A DNA stretch of 21,667 nucleotides from DASRCB01 sp035653295 (GCA_035653295.1 DASRCB010000355.1:1-21667); one strand, 5' to 3'; shown: positions 7,198-16,277, counted from the stretch's first letter. The notes: generated by a model from the letters alone, not told the origin. A program made the numbers and translations.

Positions 7198-10100
7198 ATG
7201 CATTCCAGCAGTGTTTGGCGCTCGCGCGCGGTTCTTGTATTTGCGTGCATTTTCGGTCTGTGCAGCCCTTCCATTGTCGCGGGGCCGCTCCTTAGGGGGT
7301 ATGCGCTGATTCTCTCCGATCCACCACTGGCCCGCCATCGCGCCGCCGGGGAAAGTCCGGCGGCGATCCGCTCGGCGCGAGCCGGCATCGAATCCGCCCA
7401 GGCGAGCGTTCGCGCGGCGCTCGTAGCCCGCGGCTTCGAACCGGTCGTATCGCTGAAAACACTGCTGAACGCCGTTATCGTTCGGGCCACGCCCGAGCAG
7501 TTGCCCACACTGCGTGCCCTGCCCGGCGTTGCCGGCGTTATTCCGCTACGGCAATACAAGATGAACCTCAATGCCGCTGTGAATCTCATCAACGTGCCTG
7601 CAGCCTGGAACACCGTGGGAGGTCAGGGCAAGGCCGGCGAGGGGGTGAAGATTGCCATCATCGACACGGGCATCGATAATCATCACGCCGCATTCCAGGA
7701 CTCCTCGCTGGCGGCGCCTGCCGGATTTCCCGCGTGCCTGAACACTACTCAGTCCGAGATCGCCACCGGCTACAACTGCAGCGACTTCACCAACAATAAG
7801 GTGATTGTCGCCAAGAGCTTCGTTCAATACCTGAACGACAATGACCCCACCGATTCCACTCCGGACGACTACTCGCCCCGGGACCGGGTCGGGCATGGCA
7901 CCGCCGTCGCCATGTGCGCCGCCGGAGAGACCAACACCGGCAATCTGGGGCCGGGCACTCCCAACCTCACGATTACCGGTGTCGCGCCCAAAGCGTATCT
8001 TGGCAGCTATAAGGTATTCGGTTCGACCGGCACGAACGGATTTGCGGATGACGCTTCCATTCTGCCGGCGCTCGAAGAAGCGGAGCACGACAAGATGGAC
8101 GTCGCGGTCATGTCGCTTGGAGCTCCGGCTCTCGTGGCGCCGACAGAAACCGGCGCGGTGTGCGGCCTGGGCCCGGGACAACCGTGCGACGCTGAAGCGG
8201 CCGCGGTGGAAAACGCGACAAAGCTGGGCATGACCGTCGTCATCGCCGGCGGTAATCTCGGCGACTCCGGGCAGATTACGCCCACGCCTGGAACCATCAG
8301 CAGTCCGGGCGATGCGGCGAGTGTGATCACGGTCGGCGCGATCGAGAACTCACACCAGTTTTCCTCCGAGCTGACCGTACCCAACTACGGGACTCTGCTG
8401 GACAACCGCGGAGACGGGCCCGTTCCTGCAGGACCGATCACCGCGTCGCTGGTCGACGCAGCAAAAGCCGGCTCTGACCAGTATGCCTGCACCACGCTGG
8501 CGCCCAACTCGATGAAGAACGCCTTCGGGCTCATCGAGCGCGGGCCCGCCGACAATCCCTGTACATTCGCCACCAAGGTGCAAAATGCGCAGAAAGCGGG
8601 GGCCATCGGCGTCGTCTTTTATGACGATCAGAACGAAACGCCAATTATCCCCAGTGGGCTCACCAATACCAGCATTCCCTCGGTGATCATCAGCAACTCC
8701 GACGGCCTTGGGCTGAAAGCCTACGTCGACAGCCACCCCGGCGCCCCGGCCACCATCGACCCATCGATCAGGGAAGCGCCGAACCCGCAGGAGGGCCAGG
8801 TGCTCGCGTTCTCTTCCCGCGGACCCGTGCTGGGCGCCGCGGCCGGCCTGAAGCCGGATGTCCTCGCCGTCGGCGATAACGTCTTCATGGCCGCCCAGAG
8901 CTACGATCCCAATGGCGAACTGTACAGCCCGACCGGCTACACCGTGGCGGGCGGGACCAGTTTCGCCACGCCAATGGTCGGGGGCGCCGCTGCGCTGATC
9001 ATCGGCAACGCCCTCAATCACGGCCAGACCGCTCCCAATCCGGCCGAGGTGAAATCCCGCATCGTCAATACGGCGAATCCCAACGTGACCGACATCACCG
9101 GCAATGCCGCGGCCGTGACAACGAAGGGCGGCGGAATCATGAATGCCAATGCCGCCCTGACGACCGACGTGACCATCAATCCCGCAACGCTGTCCTTTGG
9201 TTCGCTGTCGGCCGCCGGGTTGCCCCAAACGCTGATCGTTACCAATCACGGCGCCAGCGCGGCGAACCTGCAGTTCACCGTGATCAACGATCCGAACGCG
9301 ACCACCGCGTCCAATCAGGTTTCAGTAAACCCGCCATCCATCACCGTGCCCGCCGGCGGTGTCCAAAGTGTCGTGGTCTCGCTCAGCGGGGGCGTTCCCG
9401 CTTCCGGCATTTACGCCGGACAGATCAACGTGGCCGGAGCGAACCAGCCACTGCATGTTCCGTTCATTTTCGGCGCACCGAGCAAGACCGCCCATTATGT
9501 GGTGAATATCAGCGGCGATTTCGACGCCACGCAGAACCAGACCATGCAGTGCTGCTTCGCGGCGCAGTTCCTCGATCAGAGCGGCTTCCCAGTACCGAAC
9601 TACTCCGTCAAGTGGCAGGTCACTTCCGGTGACGCTCAGCTTCTGGACAACAATAACAATCCGGCAGGCCAGTCCGTCACCATGAGCACCGACCAGAACG
9701 GAATTGTGTACATCGACGCGAAACTGGGCGCCGGTGCGGCAGACAAGGTGACCGTTACCTCGGCCAGCGACTCCAGTCTCAGTGTCGCCTTCAATGTCTC
9801 GGCGCGCCCGCAACCCACGGTCGCCAAATTCCAGGACTCGGCCAGCTTCACCACCGGCCGCGCGGTTTCCCCGGGGTCGTACCTCACGCTGTATGGCACC
9901 GGCTTGAGCGACGTCACAGCGCCGGCCGATGCGCTTCCGCTGCCTCTGAATATCGCCAACGCCAACGTCAGTTTCGACCTGATCAATGCCGCCTGCGCGC
10001 CATTTCAATACAGCAATGCCGCGCATCAGAACCGCTGCAGCTTCCCTGGCCGCATCTCGTATGCGAGCGGCGGCCAGGTCAATGTTCTTGTCCCCTGGGA

Positions 10101-10635
10101 ACTCACGCAGGGCATTCAGAACCTGATCAAGAACGGCAGGACTCCGGGCTGCGATGGCGTTGGGAGTCACGGGATCTGCGCGCAGGTCAAGGTCTGGATC
10201 GACCAGTCCTATGGCGGCGTTGTTTACATACCGCTGGCGCTCTACGATCCGGGATTCTTCATGGACGCGAACGGCTTCGTAGCCGCGCGCGATGCCCAGA
10301 ACGGCGCTCTCGTCAGTCAGAACAACGCGGCCAAAGAGGGTGAATTCGTCGCTCTCTACTGCAACGGCCTGGGGCCCGTCGACACGGCGGTGGCCAGCGG
10401 CGATGCTCCACCCTCCAATACGTTCGTGCGTACCACCACGCGGCCGGTGATTACAATCGCGGGCAAGCAGGTACCTGACGCGAACATCGAATTCAGCGGC
10501 CTGGCGCCCAATTACGCCGGCCTCTATCAGGTGAACGTGAAGATCCCGAACGACCCGAGCCTGGTCGGCAAACAGCAGATTACGATCGCGATCGGGGGCG
10601 TCACGTCGCCGGCGGCTTCGATTCAGATCCAGTAA
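7198..10635 (+). CDS. Secreted subtilisin-like (S8) serine protease with PA domain and C-terminal TIGR03437-type domain
   Basis: 1145 residues. The N-terminus is a signal peptide (hydrophobic stretch AVLVFACIFGLCSPSIVAG). It is followed by an inhibitor-I9-like propeptide (about 30-115) with a region that packs against the catalytic domain. The catalytic triad is visible: Asp156 (IAIIDTGIDN), His233 (VGHGTAVAMC) and Ser588 (GTSFATPMVGG), with the oxyanion-hole Asn353 (VVIAGGN). A protease-associated domain is inserted before the Ser (about 390-530, containing AGAIGVVFYDD and SIPSVIISNSDG). Beyond the protease come an ASH-like beta domain (about 660-750), a Big_1-type immunoglobulin-like domain (about 757-865) and a C-terminal region from about 875 matching what I know of TIGR03437 of Solibacter (AKFQDSASF, GTGLSD, VNVLVPWEL, FVALYCNGLGP). 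It probably degrades extracellular protein or peptides. It is transcribed divergently from the aro leader. Confidence 0.93.
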   Translation: MHSSSVWRSRAVLVFACIFGLCSPSIVAGPLLRGYALILSDPPLARHRAAGESPAAIRSARAGIESAQASVRAALVARGFEPVVSLKTLLNAVIVRATPEQLPTLRALPGVAGVIPLRQYKMNLNAAVNLINVPAAWNTVGGQGKAGEGVKIAIIDTGIDNHHAAFQDSSLAAPAGFPACLNTTQSEIATGYNCSDFTNNKVIVAKSFVQYLNDNDPTDSTPDDYSPRDRVGHGTAVAMCAAGETNTGNLGPGTPNLTITGVAPKAYLGSYKVFGSTGTNGFADDASILPALEEAEHDKMDVAVMSLGAPALVAPTETGAVCGLGPGQPCDAEAAAVENATKLGMTVVIAGGNLGDSGQITPTPGTISSPGDAASVITVGAIENSHQFSSELTVPNYGTLLDNRGDGPVPAGPITASLVDAAKAGSDQYACTTLAPNSMKNAFGLIERGPADNPCTFATKVQNAQKAGAIGVVFYDDQNETPIIPSGLTNTSIPSVIISNSDGLGLKAYVDSHPGAPATIDPSIREAPNPQEGQVLAFSSRGPVLGAAAGLKPDVLAVGDNVFMAAQSYDPNGELYSPTGYTVAGGTSFATPMVGGAAALIIGNALNHGQTAPNPAEVKSRIVNTANPNVTDITGNAAAVTTKGGGIMNANAALTTDVTINPATLSFGSLSAAGLPQTLIVTNHGASAANLQFTVINDPNATTASNQVSVNPPSITVPAGGVQSVVVSLSGGVPASGIYAGQINVAGANQPLHVPFIFGAPSKTAHYVVNISGDFDATQNQTMQCCFAAQFLDQSGFPVPNYSVKWQVTSGDAQLLDNNNNPAGQSVTMSTDQNGIVYIDAKLGAGAADKVTVTSASDSSLSVAFNVSARPQPTVAKFQDSASFTTGRAVSPGSYLTLYGTGLSDVTAPADALPLPLNIANANVSFDLINAACAPFQYSNAAHQNRCSFPGRISYASGGQVNVLVPWELTQGIQNLIKNGRTPGCDGVGSHGICAQVKVWIDQSYGGVVYIPLALYDPGFFMDANGFVAARDAQNGALVSQNNAAKEGEFVALYCNGLGPVDTAVASGDAPPSNTFVRTTTRPVITIAGKQVPDANIEFSGLAPNYAGLYQVNVKIPNDPSLVGKQQITIAIGGVTSPAASIQIQ

Positions 10636-10735
10636 GCGAACACTGCCGCTCCACTACGTCCGCATCCTCCAGTTGGCGCGCGCGTGAGCAGTGGTTTCAC
10701 CGGTGGCGGGTTTCGGGCACGCCTGGCCGGCGGCG

Positions 10736-13411
10736 CTATTCTTGCCGCAGCGCCGCCACGGGGTCCAGCGCCGCCGCGCGCCGGGCCGGTAGCCACGCGG
10801 CAATCAGCGCCGTCGCAATCAGCACGGCCAGCGACCCGCCGATCGCAGCCACGCTCGCGCCGCTGACCCCGAACAGCAGGCTCGCCGTCGCCTTGCCCGC
10901 CACCAGCGACAACGGGAGGCCCAACAGGCTGCCCACCGCCACCACAACCAGGATCTGCCGGATCACAAGCCATTGGATCTGCGCGCGACGCGCGCCAAGC
11001 GCCACGCGAATACCGATCTCACCGGCGCGGCTGGACACCTGATAGCTGAGCAGCCCGAAGAGTCCGCACCCGGCCATCGCTAGGGCCAACAAACCGAACG
11101 CCCCCGACAGCCACGCCGCGACGCGATTCTCAACCAGGGCGCCGTCCTTCTCTGCATCCAGCGTATTGATGCGCTCCACGTACTCGCGGCCGCTTTGGTG
11201 GATGACGTGGCGAATGGCCGCGGTCGCCAGCGCGCCGCCGGCCATCCGGATCAGCACTACCGGATACCAGGCGAGACGTTCCGGATGATCCCAGACGTTG
11301 GTATACACGACGAGCGGGGCCGTTTGCCCCGGATTGACGAGATCCAGCGCGGCATTCGACGCGATCCCCACGATTTGCAGCCGCCCATAAACGGCGTCAT
11401 TGCCCAGACTGAGATGATGCCCGATCAGTCGCTGTGGATCGCCGAACTGCCGGGCGAGAGACTCGCTGAGGATCACCTCCGGATCACGCCGGTCAACACG
11501 ATCACGACGGAAATCCTCACCGGCAATAATCCGCAGGCCGAGCGTTCTGAAGTAGCTATCCGAGACCATCACTGCGCCAGCGCGGGGTTCGGATTCACCA
11601 GCCGCCCCGTCGAGGAGGCGGACTGGCTGCTCTCCATAGAACCCGTTAAAGAATGGCACAAAGTCGCACAGCGTTGCCGATGAAACGCCCGGAATCGACT
11701 CGACGCCGCGCAGCAGCTCCTGATAATACGCGGCCGTGGCGTAACGGTTCGCATCGCTGTCCGGCCGGGAGGCGAGCATGACGTCCCAGACGTTCTCGGT
11801 GTTCACGCCGAGATCGATGCGGTAGATTGACCGAAGCGACGCCCCGAGCAGGCTCGCCGCCACAACGAGAGCGAGCGTCAGCCCCATCTGAAGGCTCGCG
11901 AGCAGCCTCTGTGCGGAGCCCGCCGGCGCAATGCCCCGACCCGCGTCCCTTAGCGCGGTCGCAACCGAAAGCCGGCGGCAGTGCCACATCGAAGCTGCGG
12001 CAAATGCCGCGGTAATGAATACCAGTGCCGCGGTGAGGAACACCAGTACGCGCCAGTCGGGGCTGGAACTCAGGTGGAAATTCCCGAAGATCATCGCGCC
12101 CTCGATGCCGACGATCTGAAGCAGCCAGCGCGCCAGGAGCACACCTGCGGCGCTTGCGGTAAAGACGAGGAGAAAACTCTCCGTCGTGAGCAGTCGGACC
12201 ACTTGGCCGGTTCCCGCGCCAAGAGAAAGCCGTACGGCGATCTCCCGGCGGCGCCGCAGAGCGCGAGCCAGCATCAGGTTTGCCAGATTAACGCACGCAA
12301 TTGCCAGGATGGCTCCGCAGATGCCGAAAACCGCATAGAGCGGCTGCGCAAAGCGATCGCGCATGAAATAATCGACGCCGTTTGCCGCGGAGGTGACCAT
12401 CAGGCGCGCGTTGAGGTACCGCCTCCAGGCGTCAGGTTTTGCATGGAGCGGGATACTCTGCTCCAGAAGATTATGCCGCTGCGCTTTGACCCAGGCCGCA
12501 ACCTGCTTTGTCGAGACCCGATCGGCGCGGCGGACCAGCACATTGACCCAGGCATAGTGCGGTCCCGGTGGCGCCGTCGAAGATTCCTGCTGGAGCGGAA
12601 TGATGATCCCGGCCGGGAACGCGAGCAGCAGGCCGTCGAACCGATCTTCCGTAACGCCAACTACCGTGAAGGTCGCGCCGGGCAGGCGGATGGACTTGCC
12701 TAGGACGTCCGGTCTGCCGCCGAAGGCCCTGCGCCATGCCGAAGCGGTGATGACTGCCACTGGCGGCGCCCCGAACCGGTCATCCACGGGGGTGATCGCA
12801 CGGCCGAACTGCACTTTGATGCCCAGGGTCTGAAAACAATCCCCCGTGAATCCCAGCGTCCCTGTCTGGCTGATGGCGCCATTCATCTCCGCTGCTTCGT
12901 ACGAGCTATCGAACCCGCACACGCCAGTGGCGCCGTCGTACTGGCGCAGCGGCTCGAGGATGGTGGACGGCAGTTGCGCCGGGCGGCCGTGCTTGTCCAC
13001 CGATGCGATGCGCAGCAGCTCGCCGGGCCGGTCCACCGGCAGCGGGCGCAGGAACAGACTGTCGATCAGAGCGAAGACGGCCAGATTCGAGCCGTTGGCC
13101 AGGGTCAGGATCGTGATGGCAACGGCCGTGAACATCGGCGTTTTCGCCAGGGTGCGGCCGGCGTGCCTCAGATCGCGCAGAAGCGCGTCGATGCAGGGCC
13201 AGTGGTCCACATCGCGACAGGCCTCTTTGGCCGGTTCGACGCCGCCGAACTCGACGCGTGCACGGCGCCGGGCTTCCGGTTCGCTGATGCCGCGCGCCAT
13301 GTACTTCCGGGTTTCGAATTCCAGATGGGCCGCGATCTCGTCGTCGAGATCGCGATTGGCGCGACCCCGGAACAGCAGCGCGCGCAGGCGCCTGCCCCAC
13401 GCCACGGTCAC
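10736..13411 (-). CDS. Orphan ABC permease of the acidobacterial duplicated (ADOP) type, MacB/FtsX-like
   Basis: 891 residues from a GTG start (13409-13411) that overlaps the padR stop codon as GTGA; a purine-rich GAGAGGG lies just upstream. The N-terminal segment (to about 80) is the conserved cytoplasmic prefix, with AHLEFETRKYMARGISEPEARRRAR split by a few charged residues. A first membrane helix (PMFTAVAITILTLANG) leads into a periplasmic MacB-type domain and an FtsX helix triplet (AVFGICGAILAIACVNLANL, RREIAVRLSLGAG). A second periplasmic domain and FtsX set follow, ending with AGEIGIRVALGARRAQI and DPVAALRQE. This duplicated plan is TIGR03434. No ATPase gene is adjacent, as is usual for the family. 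The first helix motif is LTLANGSNLAVF, about two residues shorter than the common LTLALGIGANTAIF form. Likely role: export or envelope stress, exact substrate unknown. Confidence 0.9.
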   Translation of the reverse strand: MTVAWGRRLRALLFRGRANRDLDDEIAAHLEFETRKYMARGISEPEARRRARVEFGGVEPAKEACRDVDHWPCIDALLRDLRHAGRTLAKTPMFTAVAITILTLANGSNLAVFALIDSLFLRPLPVDRPGELLRIASVDKHGRPAQLPSTILEPLRQYDGATGVCGFDSSYEAAEMNGAISQTGTLGFTGDCFQTLGIKVQFGRAITPVDDRFGAPPVAVITASAWRRAFGGRPDVLGKSIRLPGATFTVVGVTEDRFDGLLLAFPAGIIIPLQQESSTAPPGPHYAWVNVLVRRADRVSTKQVAAWVKAQRHNLLEQSIPLHAKPDAWRRYLNARLMVTSAANGVDYFMRDRFAQPLYAVFGICGAILAIACVNLANLMLARALRRRREIAVRLSLGAGTGQVVRLLTTESFLLVFTASAAGVLLARWLLQIVGIEGAMIFGNFHLSSSPDWRVLVFLTAALVFITAAFAAASMWHCRRLSVATALRDAGRGIAPAGSAQRLLASLQMGLTLALVVAASLLGASLRSIYRIDLGVNTENVWDVMLASRPDSDANRYATAAYYQELLRGVESIPGVSSATLCDFVPFFNGFYGEQPVRLLDGAAGESEPRAGAVMVSDSYFRTLGLRIIAGEDFRRDRVDRRDPEVILSESLARQFGDPQRLIGHHLSLGNDAVYGRLQIVGIASNAALDLVNPGQTAPLVVYTNVWDHPERLAWYPVVLIRMAGGALATAAIRHVIHQSGREYVERINTLDAEKDGALVENRVAAWLSGAFGLLALAMAGCGLFGLLSYQVSSRAGEIGIRVALGARRAQIQWLVIRQILVVVAVGSLLGLPLSLVAGKATASLLFGVSGASVAAIGGSLAVLIATALIAAWLPARRAAALDPVAALRQE

Positions 13412-13740
13412 GCCCTCTCGAGCACGCGACCGATTGCCGCGGTCATGCGGGCCCACTTGCCGGCCTCGAGCGCGAGTTGCCGGCGGCCGGCGGCGGTGAG
13501 TTCATAAAACCGCGCGCGGCGGCCCAGCTCGGAAACAGCCCATTTGGCTTTGATCCAGCCCTGGTGCTCGAGGCGATGCAGCGCCGGATACAGCGAGCCC
13601 TGATTGACGCGCAGCACGTCGTCGGAGATCTGCTGGATGCGCTCCGAAATCGCCCACCCGTGCATCGGGCCGGCATCGAGCGTGCGTAGAATGAGCAGGT
13701 CCAGTGTGCCCTGCAGCAGATCGATCCTGTTGTCGGACAT
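13408..13740 (-). CDS. PadR-family transcriptional regulator
   Basis: 110 residues from ATG at 13738-13740. The winged-helix PadR domain is clear: LLQGTLDLLILRTLDAGPMHGWAI at the N-terminus, ISDDVLRVNQGSLYPALHRLE as the recognition helix, and GWIKAKWAVSELGRRARFYELTAAGRRQL as the wing. A short C-terminal helix completes it. Known PadR proteins of this subgroup control the ABC permease they are linked to. Here the permease start overlaps the stop codon, so the two are one unit. A partly palindromic sequence sits on the minus-35 box of its own promoter, consistent with autorepression. Which ligand it senses is unknown. Confidence 0.92.
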   Translation of the reverse strand: MSDNRIDLLQGTLDLLILRTLDAGPMHGWAISERIQQISDDVLRVNQGSLYPALHRLEHQGWIKAKWAVSELGRRARFYELTAAGRRQLALEAGKWARMTAAIGRVLERA

Positions 13741-13748
13741 CTACAGCA

Positions 13749-13780
13749 ACAATACACCTGTTTCTTGTCGAATGTCAACA
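13749..13780 (-). promoter_or_regulatory. padR promoter with possible PadR operator
   Basis: On the minus strand TTGACA (13778-13773), an 18-bp spacer and TATTGT (13754-13749). The minus-10 ends eight bases before the ATG, so the mRNA is likely leaderless. The minus-35 lies inside the imperfect palindrome TGTTG-ACATT-CGACA (13780-13766), a candidate operator. No Shine-Dalgarno sequence is seen upstream of padR. Confidence 0.55.
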
Positions 13781-13790
13781 ACAACACAGC

Positions 13791-14574
13791 TCAGGGCAGC
13801 GGGCGGCGGGGGACAAAGATATCTCGCGCCGTGAGGCCGCACTGCGCCGCCGTTTGCAGACACCAGTCGATGTCCCCGACGCCGTCGATGTGCCGGTTCG
13901 AACCGAAAGAGAACTTCGCGCCCGCGGCTTTGGCCCGGCGGATAAACGTCGCGCTCGGGATGCGGAAACGTGCGTTGATCTCGATGGCGATGCCGTTCTG
14001 CACCGCCGCTGCGATCAACTGGTCCATCCGCCGGCTCGTCCACAGCTCGTCGTAGCGCGCCTGCAGACTTTCCGGAAGATACGTCGGGTTCGCCCAGACC
14101 TGGATCTTCTGCGAAAGTACGCGCAGATTGTGCGCCACATAGCGGTCCATGAAATCCTGCGCATTGTCGAAACGGACCCCAGCCAGCCAGAGCATCACAT
14201 TCTTCCCGCTCTGGTCAGGAAAATACGAGCGCGTCTGCAGCGATGTAATCGAGCCGTTTCAGGTCGGCCGCGGGAAGGCAGTGGCGCCAGTCGAATCCGT
14301 AAACCTGCATGCCGCGCCAGACCGGCTGTCCTTCGACGCTGTCGATGAAGGCCGCGAGCGTCGCGTGGTCGCGGATATCACCGCCGCAGCCGCCTTCGCC
14401 GAGAATGCCGAACCGTACTCCCAGGCGCTGCGACAGCGCCGCCGCATCGGCCGGGGCCATGGTGCGGCCGGAGCTCTCTTCGTCGTGTATATGAACGTGC
14501 AGATCCACGCGCGGCAGATCGGCGGCCGCGCTGGATGCCAGTGCGAATATGAGGCAAACCAGATATCGAAGCAT
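13791..14574 (-). pseudogene. PHP/amidohydrolase-type exported hydrolase, split by a frameshift
   Basis: Two halves of one protein lie in different frames. The N-terminal half (14215-14574) has a signal peptide (MLRYLVCLIFALASSAAA) and the PHP metal motif LPRVDLHVHIHDEE, and stops at TGA in ADALVFS. The C-terminal half continues as PDQSGKNVMLWLAGVRF (13791 to about 14213) with SFGSNRH, a further metal-binding-type motif, and ends at TGA 13791-13793. Removing one T from a run of four (near 14222) joins ADALVF to PDQSGKN and restores one frame of about 260 residues. This is most likely a homopolymer indel: either a real inactivating mutation or a sequence error. The intact form would be a metal-dependent periplasmic hydrolase of unknown substrate. 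It lies upstream of padR on the same strand. Confidence 0.75.
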
Positions 14575-14580
14575 TCCGCC

Positions 14581-14611
14581 GTTATCATGTCAGAAACTCA
14601 GTTATTATGTC
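14581..14611. repeat. Two GTTATYATGTC direct repeats in a divergent promoter region
   Basis: GTTATCATGTC (14581-14591) and GTTATTATGTC (14601-14611) are direct repeats with one mismatch, 20 bases apart (close to two helical turns). They fill much of the 70-bp gap between the divergent PHP-hydrolase and membrane-protein genes. The A/T-rich TATTAT inside the second copy could be a minus-10 box for the plus strand. A regulator binding site is likely but unproven. Confidence 0.45.
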
Positions 14612-14644
14612 TGTTACCGTCGTAGCTCAGGTCGAGGAGCACTC

Positions 14645-15049
14645 ATGGTGAAATCTATTGCGGTGGTCGTCGGCAGTTATGTGCTGTCGTTCGTTCTTGT
14701 CCTCGCGACAGACCCGCTGCTGTCCCGCCTCTTCCCCGGCGACTTCGAGCGCGGGCATATCCCGTCTAATGCGGCGCTGATCGCCAGCACCGCGCTTTTC
14801 GCCCTTGTCTCTGTCCTTTGCGCCTGGGTATGCGCTCGCTTCGCTCCTTCCCAGCCTGGCCGGCACGTGCTCTGGTTCTTCATCCTTGGGGAGTTGATGG
14901 GGCTTGCCTTCACGATTCCGAACTGGACGAAGGGCTGGCCTCACTGGTACTTCCTCTCCTGGCTCGTGGTGTGGCCGATCGCATCGTGGATTGGACTCCT
15001 GCTGGCCGGGCGGCGGCGCGCTCGCCATGTGATGGCGGCGGCGGGGTAA
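14645..15049 (+). CDS. Small four-helix membrane protein, unknown function
   Basis: 134 residues from ATG 14645-14647, with GAGGAG six bases upstream. Upstream in-frame sequence (including YYVCYRRSSG) looks non-coding, so the shorter start is preferred. Four hydrophobic segments are visible: SIAVVVGSYVLSFVLVLA, ALIASTALFALVSVLCAW, VLWFFILGELMGLAF and YFLSWLVVWPIASWIGLLL. The loop PNWTKGWPHWYF between the last two is Trp-rich. The C-terminus is basic and cytoplasmic (RRRARHV). No named family is recognised. It is followed after 16 bases by the APH(6)-like gene on the same strand. Confidence 0.75.
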   Translation: MVKSIAVVVGSYVLSFVLVLATDPLLSRLFPGDFERGHIPSNAALIASTALFALVSVLCAWVCARFAPSQPGRHVLWFFILGELMGLAFTIPNWTKGWPHWYFLSWLVVWPIASWIGLLLAGRRRARHVMAAAG

Positions 15050-15065
15050 CACGCTGGCCACAACT

Positions 15066-15923
15066 TTGCGTGTACCCGCGGAAGTGGTCGCGTCCGCCTG
15101 CCGCCATGATCCGAGCGGCGGCCGATGGCTCGCGGCATTGCCAACCGTGCAACGCATACAGAAGAAGTGGTCGCTGACGGTCGGCGCGCCTTTTCCTGAT
15201 GCGACCTGTGCCTGGGTGGCCGTGGCGGACCTGCCGGGCGGACCCTCCGCGGTTCTAAAAATCCCTCTCCCGCATATGGAAGCCGCGGATGAGGCCGACG
15301 GCCTGCGCTTCTGGAACGGAGAGCCCACGGTTCAACTCCTTGACTTTGACCGCGAATCGGGCGCAATGCTGGTCGAAAGGTGCCGCCCTGGCATGCCGTT
15401 GCATGCGCTGCCGGAGTCCGAGCAGGACGAGGTTATCGCAGGGCTTCTGCGGCGGTCATGGCGCCGGCCGGTAATGCCGCACCCGTTTCGACCGCTCTCG
15501 GCGATGATCGAGTCCTGGTGCGCGGAAACGAGGGCGGACGAGAACCGTTGGGCGGATGCAGGGCTCGTCCACGCGGGTCTGACCTCGTTCGATGAGCTGC
15601 TCTCGTCGGCAGGCAGCAGCGATGCCGTACTCCTGATGACCGACCTCCACGCCGGCAACGTGCTGCAAGCGGAACGAGAACCATGGCTCGTTATCGATCC
15701 CAAGCCGTTCATCGGCGACCGGGCGTACGACGCGACCCAGCATTTGTTGAATTGCCGCGAACGATTGCGCACCGACCCGAACGGAACGATTACCCGCCTT
15801 TCGGACCTCCTCGGGGTAGATCCCGAGCGCGTCCGGCTCTGGACCTTCGCCCGCGCCGCCGCCGAACCGCGCGATGACTGGAACGGCGATCTCACCTCGC
15901 TCGCCCGATTGCTCGCGCCCTGA
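15066..15923 (+). CDS. Aminoglycoside/hydroxyurea phosphotransferase-like kinase, APH(6) family
   Basis: 285 residues from TTG at 15066-15068; homologues start with a similar L-x-V-P motif, so this start is preferred over the GTG at 15084. The fold is protein-kinase-like. It has GGPSAVLKIPLP for nucleotide contact (Lys), a long linker, the catalytic loop LMTDLHAGNVLQ with Asp and Asn, and the metal-binding block WLVIDPKPFIGDRAYD. Downstream, RERLRTDPNGTITRLSDLL and LWTFARA match the APH(6)/hydroxyurea phosphotransferase family (PF04655). Members inactivate streptomycin or hydroxyurea by phosphorylation. This copy is chromosomal and unlinked to mobile elements, so an intrinsic or housekeeping role is at least as likely as acquired resistance. 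The ribosome binding site is weak. Confidence 0.87.
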   Translation: MRVPAEVVASACRHDPSGGRWLAALPTVQRIQKKWSLTVGAPFPDATCAWVAVADLPGGPSAVLKIPLPHMEAADEADGLRFWNGEPTVQLLDFDRESGAMLVERCRPGMPLHALPESEQDEVIAGLLRRSWRRPVMPHPFRPLSAMIESWCAETRADENRWADAGLVHAGLTSFDELLSSAGSSDAVLLMTDLHAGNVLQAEREPWLVIDPKPFIGDRAYDATQHLLNCRERLRTDPNGTITRLSDLLGVDPERVRLWTFARAAAEPRDDWNGDLTSLARLLAP

Positions 15924-15925
15924 TG

Positions 15926-16267
15926 TCACTGACTGATGTTCTCGCCTGCGGGCGGCTCGAAACCGCAGCGCCGGCGCATGGCCTCTCGGAATCGCAGCCG
16001 CTCTTCAGGGCTCATCCGTTCCCAGCGAGTCGACATGCGGCGCCGGATCCCGGAGGACCCGCGTCCGTGGACGCCCCATCCGCCGAAAAGAATGCGGCAG
16101 AGGGCCAGCAGCCCGAGGCCCTGCCACAAGGTAATGATGCGCCACCCGAAAAGCGGCGGCAGCAGCCAGTTCCACAGCAGCCGGACCAGTTCCCCGCCAA
16201 TCGCGATAAACAGCGCCAGCGCCAGAATCGCCAGAGGTGCAATCCAAGTCAGCTTCTTGCGTCTCAT
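15926..16267 (-). CDS. Small membrane protein downstream of the ECF sigma gene
   Basis: 113 residues from ATG 16265-16267 with GAGGAT upstream. Two hydrophobic stretches (IAPLAILALALFIAIGGELV and ITLWQGLGLLALCRILFGGW) anchor it in the inner membrane. The C-terminal cytoplasmic tail RWERMSPEERLRFREAMRRR followed by CGFEPP is a charged helix with one Cys. It begins ten bases past the sigma factor stop, which makes it the second gene of that unit. It could act with the sigma factor, for instance as an anti-sigma partner, but I do not recognise a known anti-sigma domain and do not claim one. Confidence 0.7.
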   Translation of the reverse strand: MRRKKLTWIAPLAILALALFIAIGGELVRLLWNWLLPPLFGWRIITLWQGLGLLALCRILFGGWGVHGRGSSGIRRRMSTRWERMSPEERLRFREAMRRRCGFEPPAGENISQ

Positions 16268-16277
16268 GTTCAGATCC

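Noticed and set aside
8350..10170. Two long minus-strand frames inside the subtilase gene
   Set aside because: Antisense shadows of a gene with intact catalytic residues; no start signals or motifs.
10636..10735. Terminator between the convergent subtilase and permease genes
   Set aside because: Only loose short complementarity; no compact stem with a T-run on either strand.
14200..14235. Programmed +1 frameshift of the prfB type in the PHP hydrolase
   Set aside because: The P-site codon cannot re-pair after the shift, and I see no internal ribosome site; a T-run indel is simpler.
15066..15923. Acquired antibiotic-resistance cassette
   Set aside because: No integron, transposase or flanking repeats, and base composition matches the neighbours; probably an intrinsic chromosomal gene.
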